Assembly (NCBI RefSeq): GCF_963576675.1
Contig: NC_088919.1
Location: 50,490,501 to 50,554,500 of the forward strand
DNA: 64,000 bases
Source of the DNA: Euphorbia lathyris
Lineage: Eukaryota; Streptophyta; Magnoliopsida; Malpighiales; Euphorbiaceae
Direction: 5' to 3'
Shown here: piece after piece, positions 21,690 to 34,271 of the stretch
Layout of the letters: the number at the start of each line of letters is the position of its first letter
Position numbering within the stretch: the stretch's first letter is position 1
The notes under the pieces: model-generated
What the model was told of the DNA's origin: nothing
Databases searched by the model: none
Seen by the model: only the letters and a program-made list of their open reading frames with translations
Translations under genes and position numbers: made by a program

Positions 21690-23114
21690 GAAATCTCTAC
21701 GTTAATTTAACCTTTTTCTACAAAAATTTTTTAAAATTTTTTACTTGTAATTAAAAATAATTTCTAACTAAATATATATTATATATATATATATAATATT
21801 ATTTTCGAGATCTTCACGGCCGGTTTTTCGGAGGTAGAGGTGAAGATCCTTACGGTTCGGAGATAGTAACATCCACCGCCGCTCAAATTTAATCTTTGAA
21901 GGTAAACCTTTCCTCGCTCCCAGCCCGTATCCAAAAATTTCAGTTTTCCTCCGGCTTCGTGAATTCGAATACCCACGGTTCTCGACACCCCATATATAAA
22001 TATCTTAAATTGTGTTATACCAAATAGAGGACCACGACCGTTGTCCATAGAGACCTTGGAGTACACAAAATAAAGACAAAGTCTCAATTCCCTTCCCAAT
22101 TTTCTCCAACACACCACACCTCTCCTTATCTCAATTATCTAAAACAAACTCTATCAATTTTCACACACACATGTACAAAATATATGAAAAAATATTTGTT
22201 TCTTTTTTATTAAAAATTGCATTTACTAATAATTTAGAGGTCCATTTGTTTCAACTGTCCATATTTACTGTTGTTGTTAAGTTATTTGCTGTTGTTGTTA
22301 AATATTATTTGTTTTTTCTACAAAAAGTAGTTGTTTCGGAATTTTACCAAACACTTTCTATTTCCTATTTAGTATTAAAAGGTAAGAAGCAGTTTCGAAA
22401 AATGGAAACAAACCAGCACAAAATAAGGGTTAATTTAGTTTTAGGATTATTAAAAAAGTTTAATTTTACTTCCATCATATAAAACAAATCAATTTTGTCT
22501 CAATAGTAAGCATCCTAACTCAATTATACTCTTCTTTCTAGGAAATGTCACTTACTTGTTATTACTTTTAAAAGCACAAAATTTAACTAAACTTTCTAAC
22601 ATAAAGATAAAAATGAGTTGAAAAAAATTACCATGAAAATAAAATTGAGCTGTTTTATACAATAAGAATAAAATATATATTTTTAATAATCTTGGGGTAA
22701 ATTTTGTCAATATTCCAAATAATTTTTTTTAATACTTTAGGTAATTTACACCCATGATCTTTTAACTTTTTACTTGTTTTCATTATGACCTCTGAACTTT
22801 AAAGATGAACATTGTGATTATTGAACTTTGCACTATATTACATAATTACATTATTTACCGTTGATCAATATATGTACTCCAATAATAGTTAATCCTCTAT
22901 TATAAACTTGGTGAAAATGATATTTTAAACGATTTTAATTTTAGAACTTTGGATTTTGACGTCATTTAAGTGTTATTTAGTTAGGAAATGATTGTTTAAA
23001 GAGAAAAATCTAAAAAATAATAATTTGAAAAATCTAAAATGGTAGTTAAGTGTCTGCATTTTTTTTAATCTAGACTGTTAGTAAAGAGTAAATTTGATAT
23101 AATACTAATTTGGA

Positions 23115-23167
<53 letters not shown>

Positions 23168-23479
23168 TCTGTTAAACTAACACCCCGTTTATTTGTTATC
23201 CATTCGTTTGTTGAAAAATATTGAATAAGAAAAAATCTTGTTTTGAAAATAATTTTTTTTTTGTATTTAATTACAATCGAAAAATAAAAAGTCACAATGA
23301 CTACTTTTAAAAGGTAAAAAAAAAATATAGCAAGATTTAAAGACTAAAATAGTACAATATTTCCTCACATTCATTGTATTTTTTTCCACTAATCTAAGAT
23401 TTTAGTAAGCATAAAAAAACCAAAAAAATCTACTGTACAAACAAACGGAATTTAAAATCGAAAAGTTTGCTACATAGAT

Positions 23480-25139
23480 TGTCACGTCCGTATCTACATT
23501 TCTAAAATTTATATTTTGATATTAGTATATCTTATAATGATTGGGTGTGTGAAGTTAATTTGGTGCTACGGAAAAATTTTGGAGTTAATTTGATGGTTTT
23601 ATGTGTAAATTAAAAGTTTAGAGTAATTTTTAAAAGATTATATAAAGATGGAGGACCAAACGAGATCTTTGCCGAATTTGGATATATATCTATCCAAAGC
23701 CTTCCAAGATATTCGAGGCGTTATCTTCTTTTCTTTTCTTTTTATTATTCCTTTTATATTCATCAGTTTTCTCTGAACCGTTTCTCCACTGTTTCTTTGA
23801 TTTATGGAGATTCGACCGTCCGAATCACTCGAAATTGGAACCATAGCATCCTTATACATAGTTCTAAATCCTAACCGAAGAGTTTTTGAGTTTCGGAAGT
23901 GTTTGGAGGGAAACGTCTTAGACAGAATTTAGCGGCGAATCGATCGGGTGTATTTTGTTCAATTAGTGACCAATGTAAGTAACTATCAACTATATTTTGA
24001 GTTTTATGTATATAGATATATATATATAATCAAAAAAATTTCAGAAATTGATATTTTAGGGTTTATACAGGTATTTGTAAATTGGGGTTTTTCACGATTT
24101 TGCTTTTTATTGTGAAATTATTGTTCAAATGAAGCTAATGACTATGCTTCTATGTGAATTTCAGATTTTACTTGATTATGTTGATTTAAGGCTTGATTTG
24201 GTTGATTATGTTGACTTAAGGCTTGATTTGGTTGATTTACATATATACATATATGTTTGTGGTTTCAATGTATATAGATATATATGGAATAAAATGAATT
24301 TGATGATTTCTTACGAATTGTTTTTGGATTGAGAAATCTGTTGCGGTTATTGTTGTTATTATTTTGGATTGAAGTCCAAATATGATTTTTATGAGTTGTG
24401 ATATTTTGAAAGATAAAATGGTTTTGTCCATCTAGGATTGCCAGGGGTAGGAGTTGTATTTGTAAGACCATACCTAATGGCGGTATGGCCAGAGTGCACG
24501 GCTGGTAGTCCTAACTGTTAGGCAAGAAATGAGATATAAATGAGATATCTCGATATTGTTATGATTGATGTTATGATCTACACGGGTGGAATTCGAGGAT
24601 GGATACACATACACAAATTTTATTTTATGAACTTAAGTTTTGAGAATATTTTATAAGGTTTTGATGACTATCTTATAAACTTAAGTTTGAGTATATTTTA
24701 TAAGGTTTTGATTAAATCCCTTTATAAAGGTATATATGTAGTTATGTTAAGTAAAGTTGGTTTTTATAGCTGATAGTTTCTTACTGAGATTTCTGTCTCA
24801 CGTTTTTAAATGTTTTAATGTTTTTAGGTGAGAAAGTACAAGTATAGAGAAGATTACCGACCGATTAGGCGAGGATTGGAAGTTGTTACTTAGTGTTAGA
24901 ATTATTATTAGAACCTTAGTATTTCAATTGTAATGTAATGAAGTTGGTAAATATGTTGAGGTTCTTGAATGACTAATGTAGTAAGGATATTGATTTATTG
25001 AGAATCTATATCTAAGAGGAAGACTTGAAAAGTTTGACATTTAGGATATTTGGATAATTTGGAGACTCCTAAGTATTGATTGTGATCTTTCTATTTCACG
25101 CTCGATGCTGATTGAGGTCGTCTAGGGTCGGGTGTGACA
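23480..25139 (+). mobile_element. Solo LTR of a Tekay-like gypsy element, in U1
   Basis: The 1660-bp sequence begins TGTCACGTCCG and ends CGGGTGTGACA, with the target duplication TAGAT at 23475-23479 and 25140-25144. The paralogous positions in U3 (33171) and U5 (42632) are uninterrupted, so this is an insertion with a visible empty site. It contains two copies of a roughly 30-bp repeat (TTGATTATGTTGATTTAAGG...) near 24172-24240, and near 24405-24600 the conserved core shared with the 47-60 kb array. There is no internal region, so it formed by LTR-LTR recombination or similar loss. Confidence 0.92.
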
Positions 25140-25938
25140 TAGATATAAATTCAAGATATAATATTTGTTTGGCTCTCTAAAGTAAGAGTGTGTTTATTTC
25201 AGCTTTTCGGAGAATCGTTTAGCGTTTCACTCCAAACCACATGAAATATAGCATTCGGTTAGGTTTATATAACCGCAACGTTTAACCTTTTTTCTGGAAA
25301 CTTGTAACATTTTGGAGCTTTTTATAAATAGTTGTTTATAGTCATTTGTTATTGACAAAATTATCCTTTTTATTTCCACAAAATATGTTTCTTCTTTAAC
25401 ATTATTTTTATTTATATAGCATAATTACCGAAAGGACAAGGTTTTATCATGTTCAATAATTTATTTTATTATTTTTATTAGTTTTATTAATTTGTGTAAT
25501 GCATTTTTTATTTTATAATTCATTTGTTGATTAATTCAAAACACGCCTATATTTGACATTTTAAATAATTAAACAAATAATAATAAATAGTTAATATCAA
25601 CGTCAAACAACTATTAGTTAACGGCTAAACCAAACGGGTCCAAAAGCTTTTAGGTCAATTAGAACCTTAAACTATTAAAATCTTCAACTAAGCAAAAATC
25701 ATCAATTTAGTCATATTCTATGCAAAAATCATCAATTGATTCGGTTCGGTTGAACAGTTTTAGACACTTTTCTCCAAATTTATTTTGAACCAACACTAAG
25801 ATTATTATAGTCTTTATCAAATAGTCACATTTACTGATTTTAGAATAGGAAGATAATTGGATGATTTTTACTTAGAGCCTAATTGATAATTTAAGAAGTT
25901 TTAGTTTAGGATGAAATATTCATGCATGGATTCAAACT

Positions 25939-26039
25939 TGTCACACCCGACCCCATCAAATTAACTTCACACACCCAATAATTATAATATATACTAATAT
26001 CAAAATATAAATTTTAGAAATTTAGACAAGGATGTGACA
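25939..26039 (+). mobile_element. 101-bp mini-LTR in U1
   Basis: TGTCACACCCG..GATGTGACA is flanked by AAACT on both sides (25934-25938 and 26040-26044). Its complement equals roughly the first 85 and last 16 bases of the 1.66-kb solo LTR, so about 1.56 kb of the LTR interior is missing. It lies opposite in orientation to that solo LTR. Units U3 and U5 have the uninterrupted site. Confidence 0.85.
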
Positions 26040-28326
26040 AAACTCGTGGCCACAATATTAAATGGGTAAAGGTCAGTGTCCATGAGTGTAATTTACCATA
26101 TGTTTTTTTAACAAAACAAAGTATTTAAAATTACACGTTAAGTTCTGATGACAATCAATAGCATTTCTATTTTAAAAAAAATTGCATTTACATATTGACA
26201 AAACATATACCCAAAATTGAATTGCAGCGGTGTGAAATGAATTTAAATATCAATTTAGTTCATAAACTGTCAAATTAGTTAAAAACGTGAAATGTCACCA
26301 TATGATTTATGCTCTCGATTTAGGGAGCTGTGTTTTGTGAGAATGTGTTTTATCAATATGTAAGGATAATTTTTTAAGGTAAAAATATTATTGATTATAA
26401 TCAGAACTTAATAATCTAATTTATAATATTTTTTAAAAGTAATTTATAATCCTTTATTTTATAAAACATACCACATGTCTTTGGTTTTCAAATTAGGCAA
26501 ACCATAAACCTTTTTTTCACTTACCTTTCCCTAATTTTTTAGTCAGTATATTTTCTTAAAGGAAATCTCTACGTTAATTTAACCTTTTTCTATAAAAAAT
26601 TTCTTAAATTTTTTACTTGTAATTAAAAATAATTTCTAACTAAATATATATATATATATAATATTATTTTCGAGATCTTCACGGCCGGTTTTTCGGAGGT
26701 AGAGGCGAAGATCCTTACGGTTCGGAGATAGTAACATCCACGGCCGCTCAAATTTAATCTTTGAAGGTAAACCTTTCCTCGCTCCCAGCCCGTATCCAAA
26801 AATTTCAGTTTTCCTCCGGCTTCGTGAATTCGAATACCCACGGTTCTTGACACCCCATATATAAATATCTTAAATTGTGTTATACCAAATAGAGGACCAC
26901 GATCGTTGTCCATAGAGACCTTGGAGTACACAAAATAAAGACAAAGTCTCAATTCCCTTCCCAATTTTCTCCAACACACCACACCTCTCCTTATCTCAAT
27001 TATCTAAAACAAACTCTATCAATTTTCACACACACATGTACAAAATATATGAAAAAATATTTGTTTCTTTTTTATTAAAAATTGCATTTACTAATAATTT
27101 AGAGGTCCATTTGTTTCAACTGTCCATATTTACTGTTGTTGTTAAGTTATTTGCTGTTGTTGTTAAATATTATTTGTTTTTTCTACAAAAAGTAGCTGTT
27201 TCGGAATTTTACCAAACACTTTCTATTTCCTATTTAGTATTAAAAGGTAAGAAGCAGTAAAATGGAAACAAACCAGCACAAAATAAGGGTTAATTTAGTT
27301 TTAGGATTATTAAAAAAGTTTAATTTTACTTCTATCATATAAAACAAATCAATTTTGTCTCAATAGTAAGCATCCTAACTCAATTATACTCTTCTTTCTA
27401 GGAAATGTCACTTACTTGTTATTACTTTTAAAAGCACAAAATTTAACTAAACTTTCTAACATAAAGATAAAAATGAGTTGAAAAAAATTACCATGAAAAT
27501 AAAATTGAACTGTTTTATACAATAAGAATAAAATATATATTTTTAATAATCTTGGGGTAAATTTTGTCAATATTCCAAATAATTTTGTTTTAATACTTTA
27601 GGTAATTTACACCCATGATCTTTTAACTTTTTACTTGTTTTCATTATGACCTCTGAACTTTATAGATGAACATTGTGATTATTGAACTTTGCACTATATT
27701 ACATAATTACATTGTTTATCGTTGATCAATATATGTACTCCAATAATAGTTAATCCTCTATTATAAACTTGGTGAAAATGATATTTTAAACGATTTTAAT
27801 TTTAGAACTTTGGATTTTGACGTCATTTAAGTGTTATTTAGTTAGGAAATGATTGTTTAAAGAGAAAAATCTAAAAAATAATAATTTGAAAAATCTAAAA
27901 TGGTAGTTAAGTGTCTGCATTTTTTTTAATCTAGACTGTTAGTAAAGAGTAAATTTGATATAATACTAATTTGGACTAAAATATATAATATATATATATA
28001 TATATAATATATACCATCTGTTAAACTAACACCCCGTTTATTTGTTATGCATTCGTTTGTTGAAAAATATTGAATAAGAAAAAATCTTGTTTTGAAAATA
28101 ATTTTTTTTTTCTATTTAATTACAATCGAAAAATAAAAGTCACAATGACTACCTTTAAAAGGTAAAAAAAATATAGCAAGATTTAAAGACTAAAATAGTA
28201 CAATATTTCCTCACATTCATTGTATTTTTTTTCCACTAATCTAAGATTTTAGTAAGCATAAAAAAACCAAAAAAATCTACTGTACAAACAAACGGAATTT
28301 AAAATCCAAAAGTTTGCTACATAGAT

Positions 28327-29982
28327 TGTCACGTCTGTGTCTACATTTATAAAATTTATATTTTGATATTAGTATATCTTATAATGATTGGGTGTGTGAA
28401 GTTAATTTGGTGCTATGGAAAAAGTTTGGAGTTAATTTGATGGTTTTATGTGTAAATTAAAAGTTTAGAGTAATTTTTAAAAGATTATATAAAGATGGAG
28501 GACCAAACAAGATCTTTGCCGAATTTGGATATATATCTATCCAAAGCCTTCCAGGATATTCGAGGCGTTATCTTCTTTTCTTTTCTTTTTATTATTCCTT
28601 TTATATTCATCAGTTTTCTCTGAACCGTTTCTCCACTGTTTCTTTGATTTATGGAGATTCGACCGTCCGAATCACTCGAAATTGGAACCATAGCATCCTT
28701 ATACATAGTTCTAAATCCTAACCGAAGAGTTTTTGAGTTTCGGAAGTGTTTGGAGGGAAACGTCTTAGACATAATTTAGCAGCGAATCGATCGGGTGTAT
28801 TTTGTTCAATTAGTGACCAATGTAAGTAACTATCAACTATATTTTGAGTTTTATGTATATAGATATATATAATCAAAAAAATTTCAGAAATTGATATTTT
28901 AGGGTTTATACAGTTATTTGTAAATTGGGGTTTTTCACGATTTTGCTTTTTATTGTGAAATTATGGTTCAAATGAAGCTAATGACTATGCTTCTATGTGA
29001 AATTCAGATTTTACTTGATTATGTTGATTTAAGGCTTGATTTGGTTGATTATGTTGATTTAAGGCTTGATTTGGTTGATTTACATATATACATATATGTT
29101 TTTGGTTTCAATGTATATAGATATATATGGAATAAAATGAATTTGATGATTTCTTACGAATTGTTTTTGGATTGAGAAATCTGTTGCGGTTATTGTTGTT
29201 ATTATTTTGGATTGAAGTCCAAATATGATTTTTATGAGTTGTGATATTTTGAAAGATAAAATGGTTTTGTCCATCTAGGATTGCCCGGGGTAGGAGTTGT
29301 ATTTGTAAGACCATACCTAATGGCGGTATGGCCAGAGTGCACGGCTGGTAGTCCTAACTGTTAGGCAAGGAATGAGATATAAATGAGATATCTCGATATT
29401 GTTATGATTGATGTTATGATCTACACGGGTGGAATTCGAGGATGGATACACATACACAAATTTTATTTTATGAACTTAAGTTTTGAGAATATTTTATAAG
29501 GTTTTGATGACTATCTTATAAACTTAAGTTTGAGTATATTTTATAAGGTTTTGATTAAATCCCTTTATAAAGGTATATATGTAGCTATGTTAAGTAAAGT
29601 TGGTTTTTATAGCTGATAGTTTCTTACTGAGATTTCTGTCTCACGTTTTTAAATGTTTTAATGTTTTTAGGTGAGAAAGTACAAGTATAGAGAAGATTAT
29701 CGACCGATTAGGCGAGGATTGGAAGTTGTTACTTAGTGTTAGAATTATTATTAGAACCTTAGTATTTCAATTGTAATGTAATGAAGTTGGTAAATATGTT
29801 GAGGTTCTTGAATGACTAATGTAGTAAGGATATTGATTTATTGAGAATCTATATCTAAGAGGAAGACTTGAAAAGTTTGACATTTAGGATATTTGGATAA
29901 TTTGGAGACTCCTAAGTATTGATTGTGATATTTCTATTTCACGCTCGATGCTGATTGAGGTCGTCTAGGGTCGAGTGTGACA
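28327..29982 (+). mobile_element. Solo LTR in U2
   Basis: The 1656-bp LTR has TAGAT on both sides (28322-28326, 29983-29987), the same site and orientation as in U1. Shared position and duplication mean one insertion followed by duplication of the unit. Confidence 0.92.
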
Positions 29983-30784
29983 TAGATATAAATTCAAGAT
30001 ATAATATCCGTTTGGCTCTCTAAAGTAAGAGTGTGTTTATTTCAGCTTTTCGGAGAATTGTTTAGCGTTTCACTCCAAACCACAGGAAATATAGCATTCG
30101 GTTAGGTTTATATAACCGCAACGTTTTTAACCTTTTTTCTGGAAACTTGTAACATTTTGGAGCTTTTTATAAATAGTTGTTTATAGTCATTTGTTATTGA
30201 CAAAATTATCCTTTTTATTTCCACAAAATATGTTTCTTCTTTAACATTATTTTTATTTATATAGCATAATTACCGAAAGGACAAGGTTTTATCATGTTCA
30301 ATAATTTATTTTATTATTTTTATTAATTTTATTAATTTGTGTAATGCATTTTTTATTTTATAATTCATTTGTTGATTAATTTAAAACATGTCTATATTTG
30401 ACATTTTAAATAATTAAACAACTAATAATAAATAGTTAATATCAACATCAAACAACTATTAGTTAACGGCTAAACCAAACGGGTCCAAAAGCTTTTAGGT
30501 CAATTAGAACCTTAAACTATTAAAATCTTCAACTAAGAAAAAATCATCAATTCAGTCATCATTCTATGTAAAAATCATCAATTGATTCGGTTCGGTTGAA
30601 CAGTTTTAGACACTTTTCTCCAAATTTATTTTGAACCAACACTAAGATTATTATAGTCTTTATCAAATAGTCACATTTACTGATTTTAGAATAGGAAGAT
30701 AATTGGATGATTTTTACTTAGAGCCTAATTGATAATTTAAGAAGTTTTAGTTTAGGATGAAATATTCATGCCTGGATTCAAACT

Positions 30785-30885
30785 TGTCACATCCGACCCT
30801 ATCAAATTAACTTCACACACCCAATAATTATAATATATACTAATATCAAAATATAAATTTTAGAAATTTAGACACGGATGTGACA
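30785..30885 (+). mobile_element. 101-bp mini-LTR in U2
   Basis: Same site, length and AAACT flanks (30780-30784, 30886-30890) as the copy in U1. It reads GACACGGATGTGACA at the right end where U1 has GACAAGG. Confidence 0.85.
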
Positions 30886-31410
30886 AAACTCGTGGCCAGA
30901 ATATTAAATGGGTAAAGGTCAGTCTCCATGAGTGTAATTTACCATATGTTTTTTTTACAAAACAAAGTATTTAAAATTACACGTTAAGTTCTGATGACAA
31001 TCAATAGCATTTCTATTATTTAAAAAAATTGCATTTACATATTGACAAAACATATACCCAAAATTGAATTGCAGCGGTGTGAAATGAATTTAAATATCAA
31101 TTTAGTTCATAAAATGTCAAATTAGTTAAAAATGTGAAATGTCACCATATGATTTATGGTCTCGATTTAGGGAGCTGTGTTTTGTGAGAATGTGTTTTAT
31201 CAATATGTAAGGATAATTTTTTAAGGTAAAAATATTATTGATTATAATCAGAACTTAATAATCTAATTTATAATATTTTTTAAAAGTAATTTATAATCCT
31301 TTATTTTGTAAATAAAACATACCACATGTCTTTGGTTTTCAAATTAGGCAAACCATAAACCTTTTTTTCACGTACCTTTCCCTAATTTTTTAGTCAGTAT
31401 ATTTTCTTAA

Positions 31411-31487
31411 AGGAAATCTCTACGTTAATTTAATCTTTTTCTACAGAAATTTTCTTAAATTTTTTACTTGTAATTAAAAAATAATTT

Positions 31488-31527
<40 letters not shown>

Positions 31528-32841
31528 GTAGAGGTGAAGATCCTTACGGTTCGGAGATAGTAACATCCACCGCCGCTCAAATTTAATCTTTGAAGGTAAA
31601 CCTTTCCTCGCTCCCAGCCCGTATCCAAAAATTTCAGTTTTCCTCCGGCTTCGTGAATTCGAATACCCACGATTCTCGACACCCCATATATAAATATCTT
31701 AAATTGTGTTATACCAAATAGAGGACCACGACCGTTGTCCATAGAGACCTTGGAGTACACAAAATAAAGACAGAGTCTCAATTCCCTTCCTAATTTTCTC
31801 CAACACACCACACCTCTCATCTCCTTATCTCAATTATCTAAAACAAACCCTATCAATTTTCACACAAACATGTACAAAATATATGAAAAAGTATTTGTTT
31901 CTTTTTTATTAAAAATTGCATTTACTAATAATTTAGAGGTCCATTTGTTTCAACTGTCCATATTTACTGTTGTTGTTAAGTTATTTGTTGTTGTTGTTAA
32001 ATATTAGTTGTTTTTTCTACAAAAAGTAGTTGTTTCGGAATTTTACCAAACACTTTCTATTTCCTATTTAGTATTAAAAGGTAAGAAGCAGTTCCGAAAA
32101 ATGGAAACAAACCAACACAAAATAAGGGTTAATTTAGTTTTAAGATTATTAAAAAAGTTTAATTTTACTTCCATCATATAAAACAAATCAATTTTGTCTC
32201 AATAGTAAGCATCCTAACTCAATTATACTATTCTTTCTAGGAAATGTCACTTACTTGTTATTACTTTTAAAAGCACAAAATTTAACTAAACTTTCTCACA
32301 TAAAGATAAAAATGAGTTGAAAAAAATTACCATGAAAATAAAATTGAGCTGTTTTATACAATAAGAATAAAATATATATTTTTAATCTTGGGGTAAATTT
32401 TGTCAATATTCCAAATAATTTTGTTTTAATACTCAGAATAAAAATTCTTCGATATTTTTAGGTAATTTACACCCATGATCTTTTAACTTTTTACTTGTTT
32501 TCATTATGACCTCTGAACTTTAAATATGAACATTGTGATTATTGAACTTTGCACTATATTACATAATTACATTGTTTACCGTTGATCAATATATGCACTC
32601 CAATAATAGTTAATCCTCTATTATAAACTTGGTGAAAATGATATTTTAAACGATTTTAATTTTAGAACTTTGGATTTTGACGTCATTTAAGTGTTATTTA
32701 GTTAGGAAATGATTGTTTAAAGAGAAAAATCTAAAAAATAATAATTTGAAAAATCTAAAATAGTAGTTAAGTGTCTGCATTTTTTTTAATCTAGGCTGTT
32801 AGTAAAGAGTAAATTTGATATAATACTAATGGGACCAAAAT

Positions 32842-32890
<49 letters not shown>

Positions 32891-33926
32891 ATCTGTTAAA
32901 CTAACACCCCGTTTATTTGTATATACCATCTGTTAAACTAACACCCCGTTTTTTTTTTGTATTTAATTACAATCGAAAAATAAAAAGTCACAATGACTAC
33001 TTTTAAAAGGTAAAAAGAAATATAGCAAGATTTAAAGACTAAAATAGTACAATATTTCCTCACATTCATTGTATTTTTTTCCCACTAATCTAAGATTTTA
33101 GTAAGCATAAAAAAACCAAAAAAATCTACTGTACAAACAAACGGAATTCAAAATCCAAAAGTTTGCTACATAGATATAAATTCAAGATATAATATCTGTT
33201 TGGCTCTCTAAAGTAAGAGTGTGTTTATTTCAGCTTTTCGGAGAATCGTTTGGCGTTTCACTCCAAATCACAGGAAATATAGCATTCGGTTGGGTTTATA
33301 TAACCGCAACGTTTAACATTTTTTCTGGAAACTTGTAACATTTTGGAGCTTTTTATAAATAGTTGTTTATAGTCATTTGTAATTGACAAAATTATCCTTT
33401 TTATTTCCACAAAATATGTTTCTTCTTTAACATTATTTTTATTTATATAGCATAATTACCGAAAGGACAAGGTTTTATCATGTTCATTTTTTATTTTATA
33501 ATTTATTTGTTGATTAATTTAAAACATGTCTATATTTGACATTTTAAATAATTAAACAACTAATAATAAATAGTTAATATCAACATCAAACAACTATTAG
33601 TTAACGGCTAAACCAAACGGGTCCAATAGCTTTTAGGTCAATTAGAACCTTAAACTATTAAAATCTTCAACTAAGCAAAAATCATCAATTCAGTGATCAT
33701 TCTATGCAAAAATCATCAATTGATTCGGTTCGGTTGAACAGTTTTAGACACTTTTCTCCAAATCTATTTTGAACCAACACTAAGATTATTATAGTCTTTA
33801 TCAAATAGTCACATTTACTGATTTAGAATAGGAAGATAATTGGATGATTTTTACTTAGAGCCTAATTGATAATTTAAGAAGTTTTAGTTTAGGATGAAAT
33901 ATTCATGCCTGGATTCAAACTCGTGG
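31411..33926. repeat. Segmental duplication unit U3 (partial), adjoining HIPP copy 1
   Basis: It matches U1/U2 but lacks both the solo LTR (TAGAT single at 33171-33175) and the mini-LTR (AAACT single at 33917-33921). It also lacks about 40 bp at the start (the ATTTTCGAGATCTTCACGGC block). It shares with U5 an insertion reading CAGAATAAAAATTCTTCGAT near 32433 that U1 and U2 lack, making U3 and U5 sisters. A 37-bp local tandem duplication lies at about 32883-32950. Confidence 0.85.
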
Positions 33927-34271
33927 AGATCTCTAAGACTAACTTAACCACAAGTAGCTGTGTATTTACCAAACTCAAAATTTTCTTCTTGTTTGTTTTG
34001 GTACTGCTAAAAGAAAGCCAATGTACTGTATCAAGGACAACAATTCTTAATTATCATTACTAATGATAAAAATTCAGAGTAATTATCATTACTCTTTTAG
34101 CCCTATTACATATCATTACTCTTTTAGCCCTATTACATATCGTAGCTGCTAAACTCAAAATTTTCGTCTTGTTTGTTTTGGTACTGCTAAAAGAAAGCCA
34201 ATGTACAAGGTTGTATGTAATATTATATACAATAGCCGTGATCGCCGGCTATATCATTCTCCGTCGTCGTT
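33927..34271 (-). other. 3' flank of HIPP copy 1 with local duplications
   Basis: A 57-bp sequence (TTTGTTTTGGTACTGCTAAA...) occurs at about 33971 and about 34150, and a 28-bp sequence with TTTTAGCCCTATTACATAT is tandem near 34092-34143. Copy 2 has the same arrangement at 43391-43735, so the duplications predate the split. It is probably the 3' untranslated region and terminator area. Confidence 0.55.

Larger units (their letters stand above)
21690..26560. repeat. Segmental duplication unit U1
   Basis: The unit starts GGAAATCTCTACGTTAATTT and is repeated head to tail at 26561. It is noncoding. It holds a GC-richer block near 21790-22110 readable as a 112-codon minus-strand ORF, a diverged MITE-like sequence from about 22738, a TA microsatellite (23118-23165), a solo LTR (23480-25139), a MITE-like block with CCGTTTGG-type ends (about 25164-25640) and a 101-bp mini-LTR (25939-26039). 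Confidence 0.88.
26561..31410. repeat. Segmental duplication unit U2
   Basis: This is the closest relative of U1, similar in order and length, with the solo LTR at the same place and the mini-LTR at 30785. The TA microsatellite is shorter and interrupted (about 27980-28013). It differs from U1 by scattered substitutions and small indels. Confidence 0.88.

Noticed and set aside
23065..23295. ORFs rich in YIYIYI (also near 24237, 31488, 51305, 57513)
   Set aside because: These are translations of TA microsatellites.
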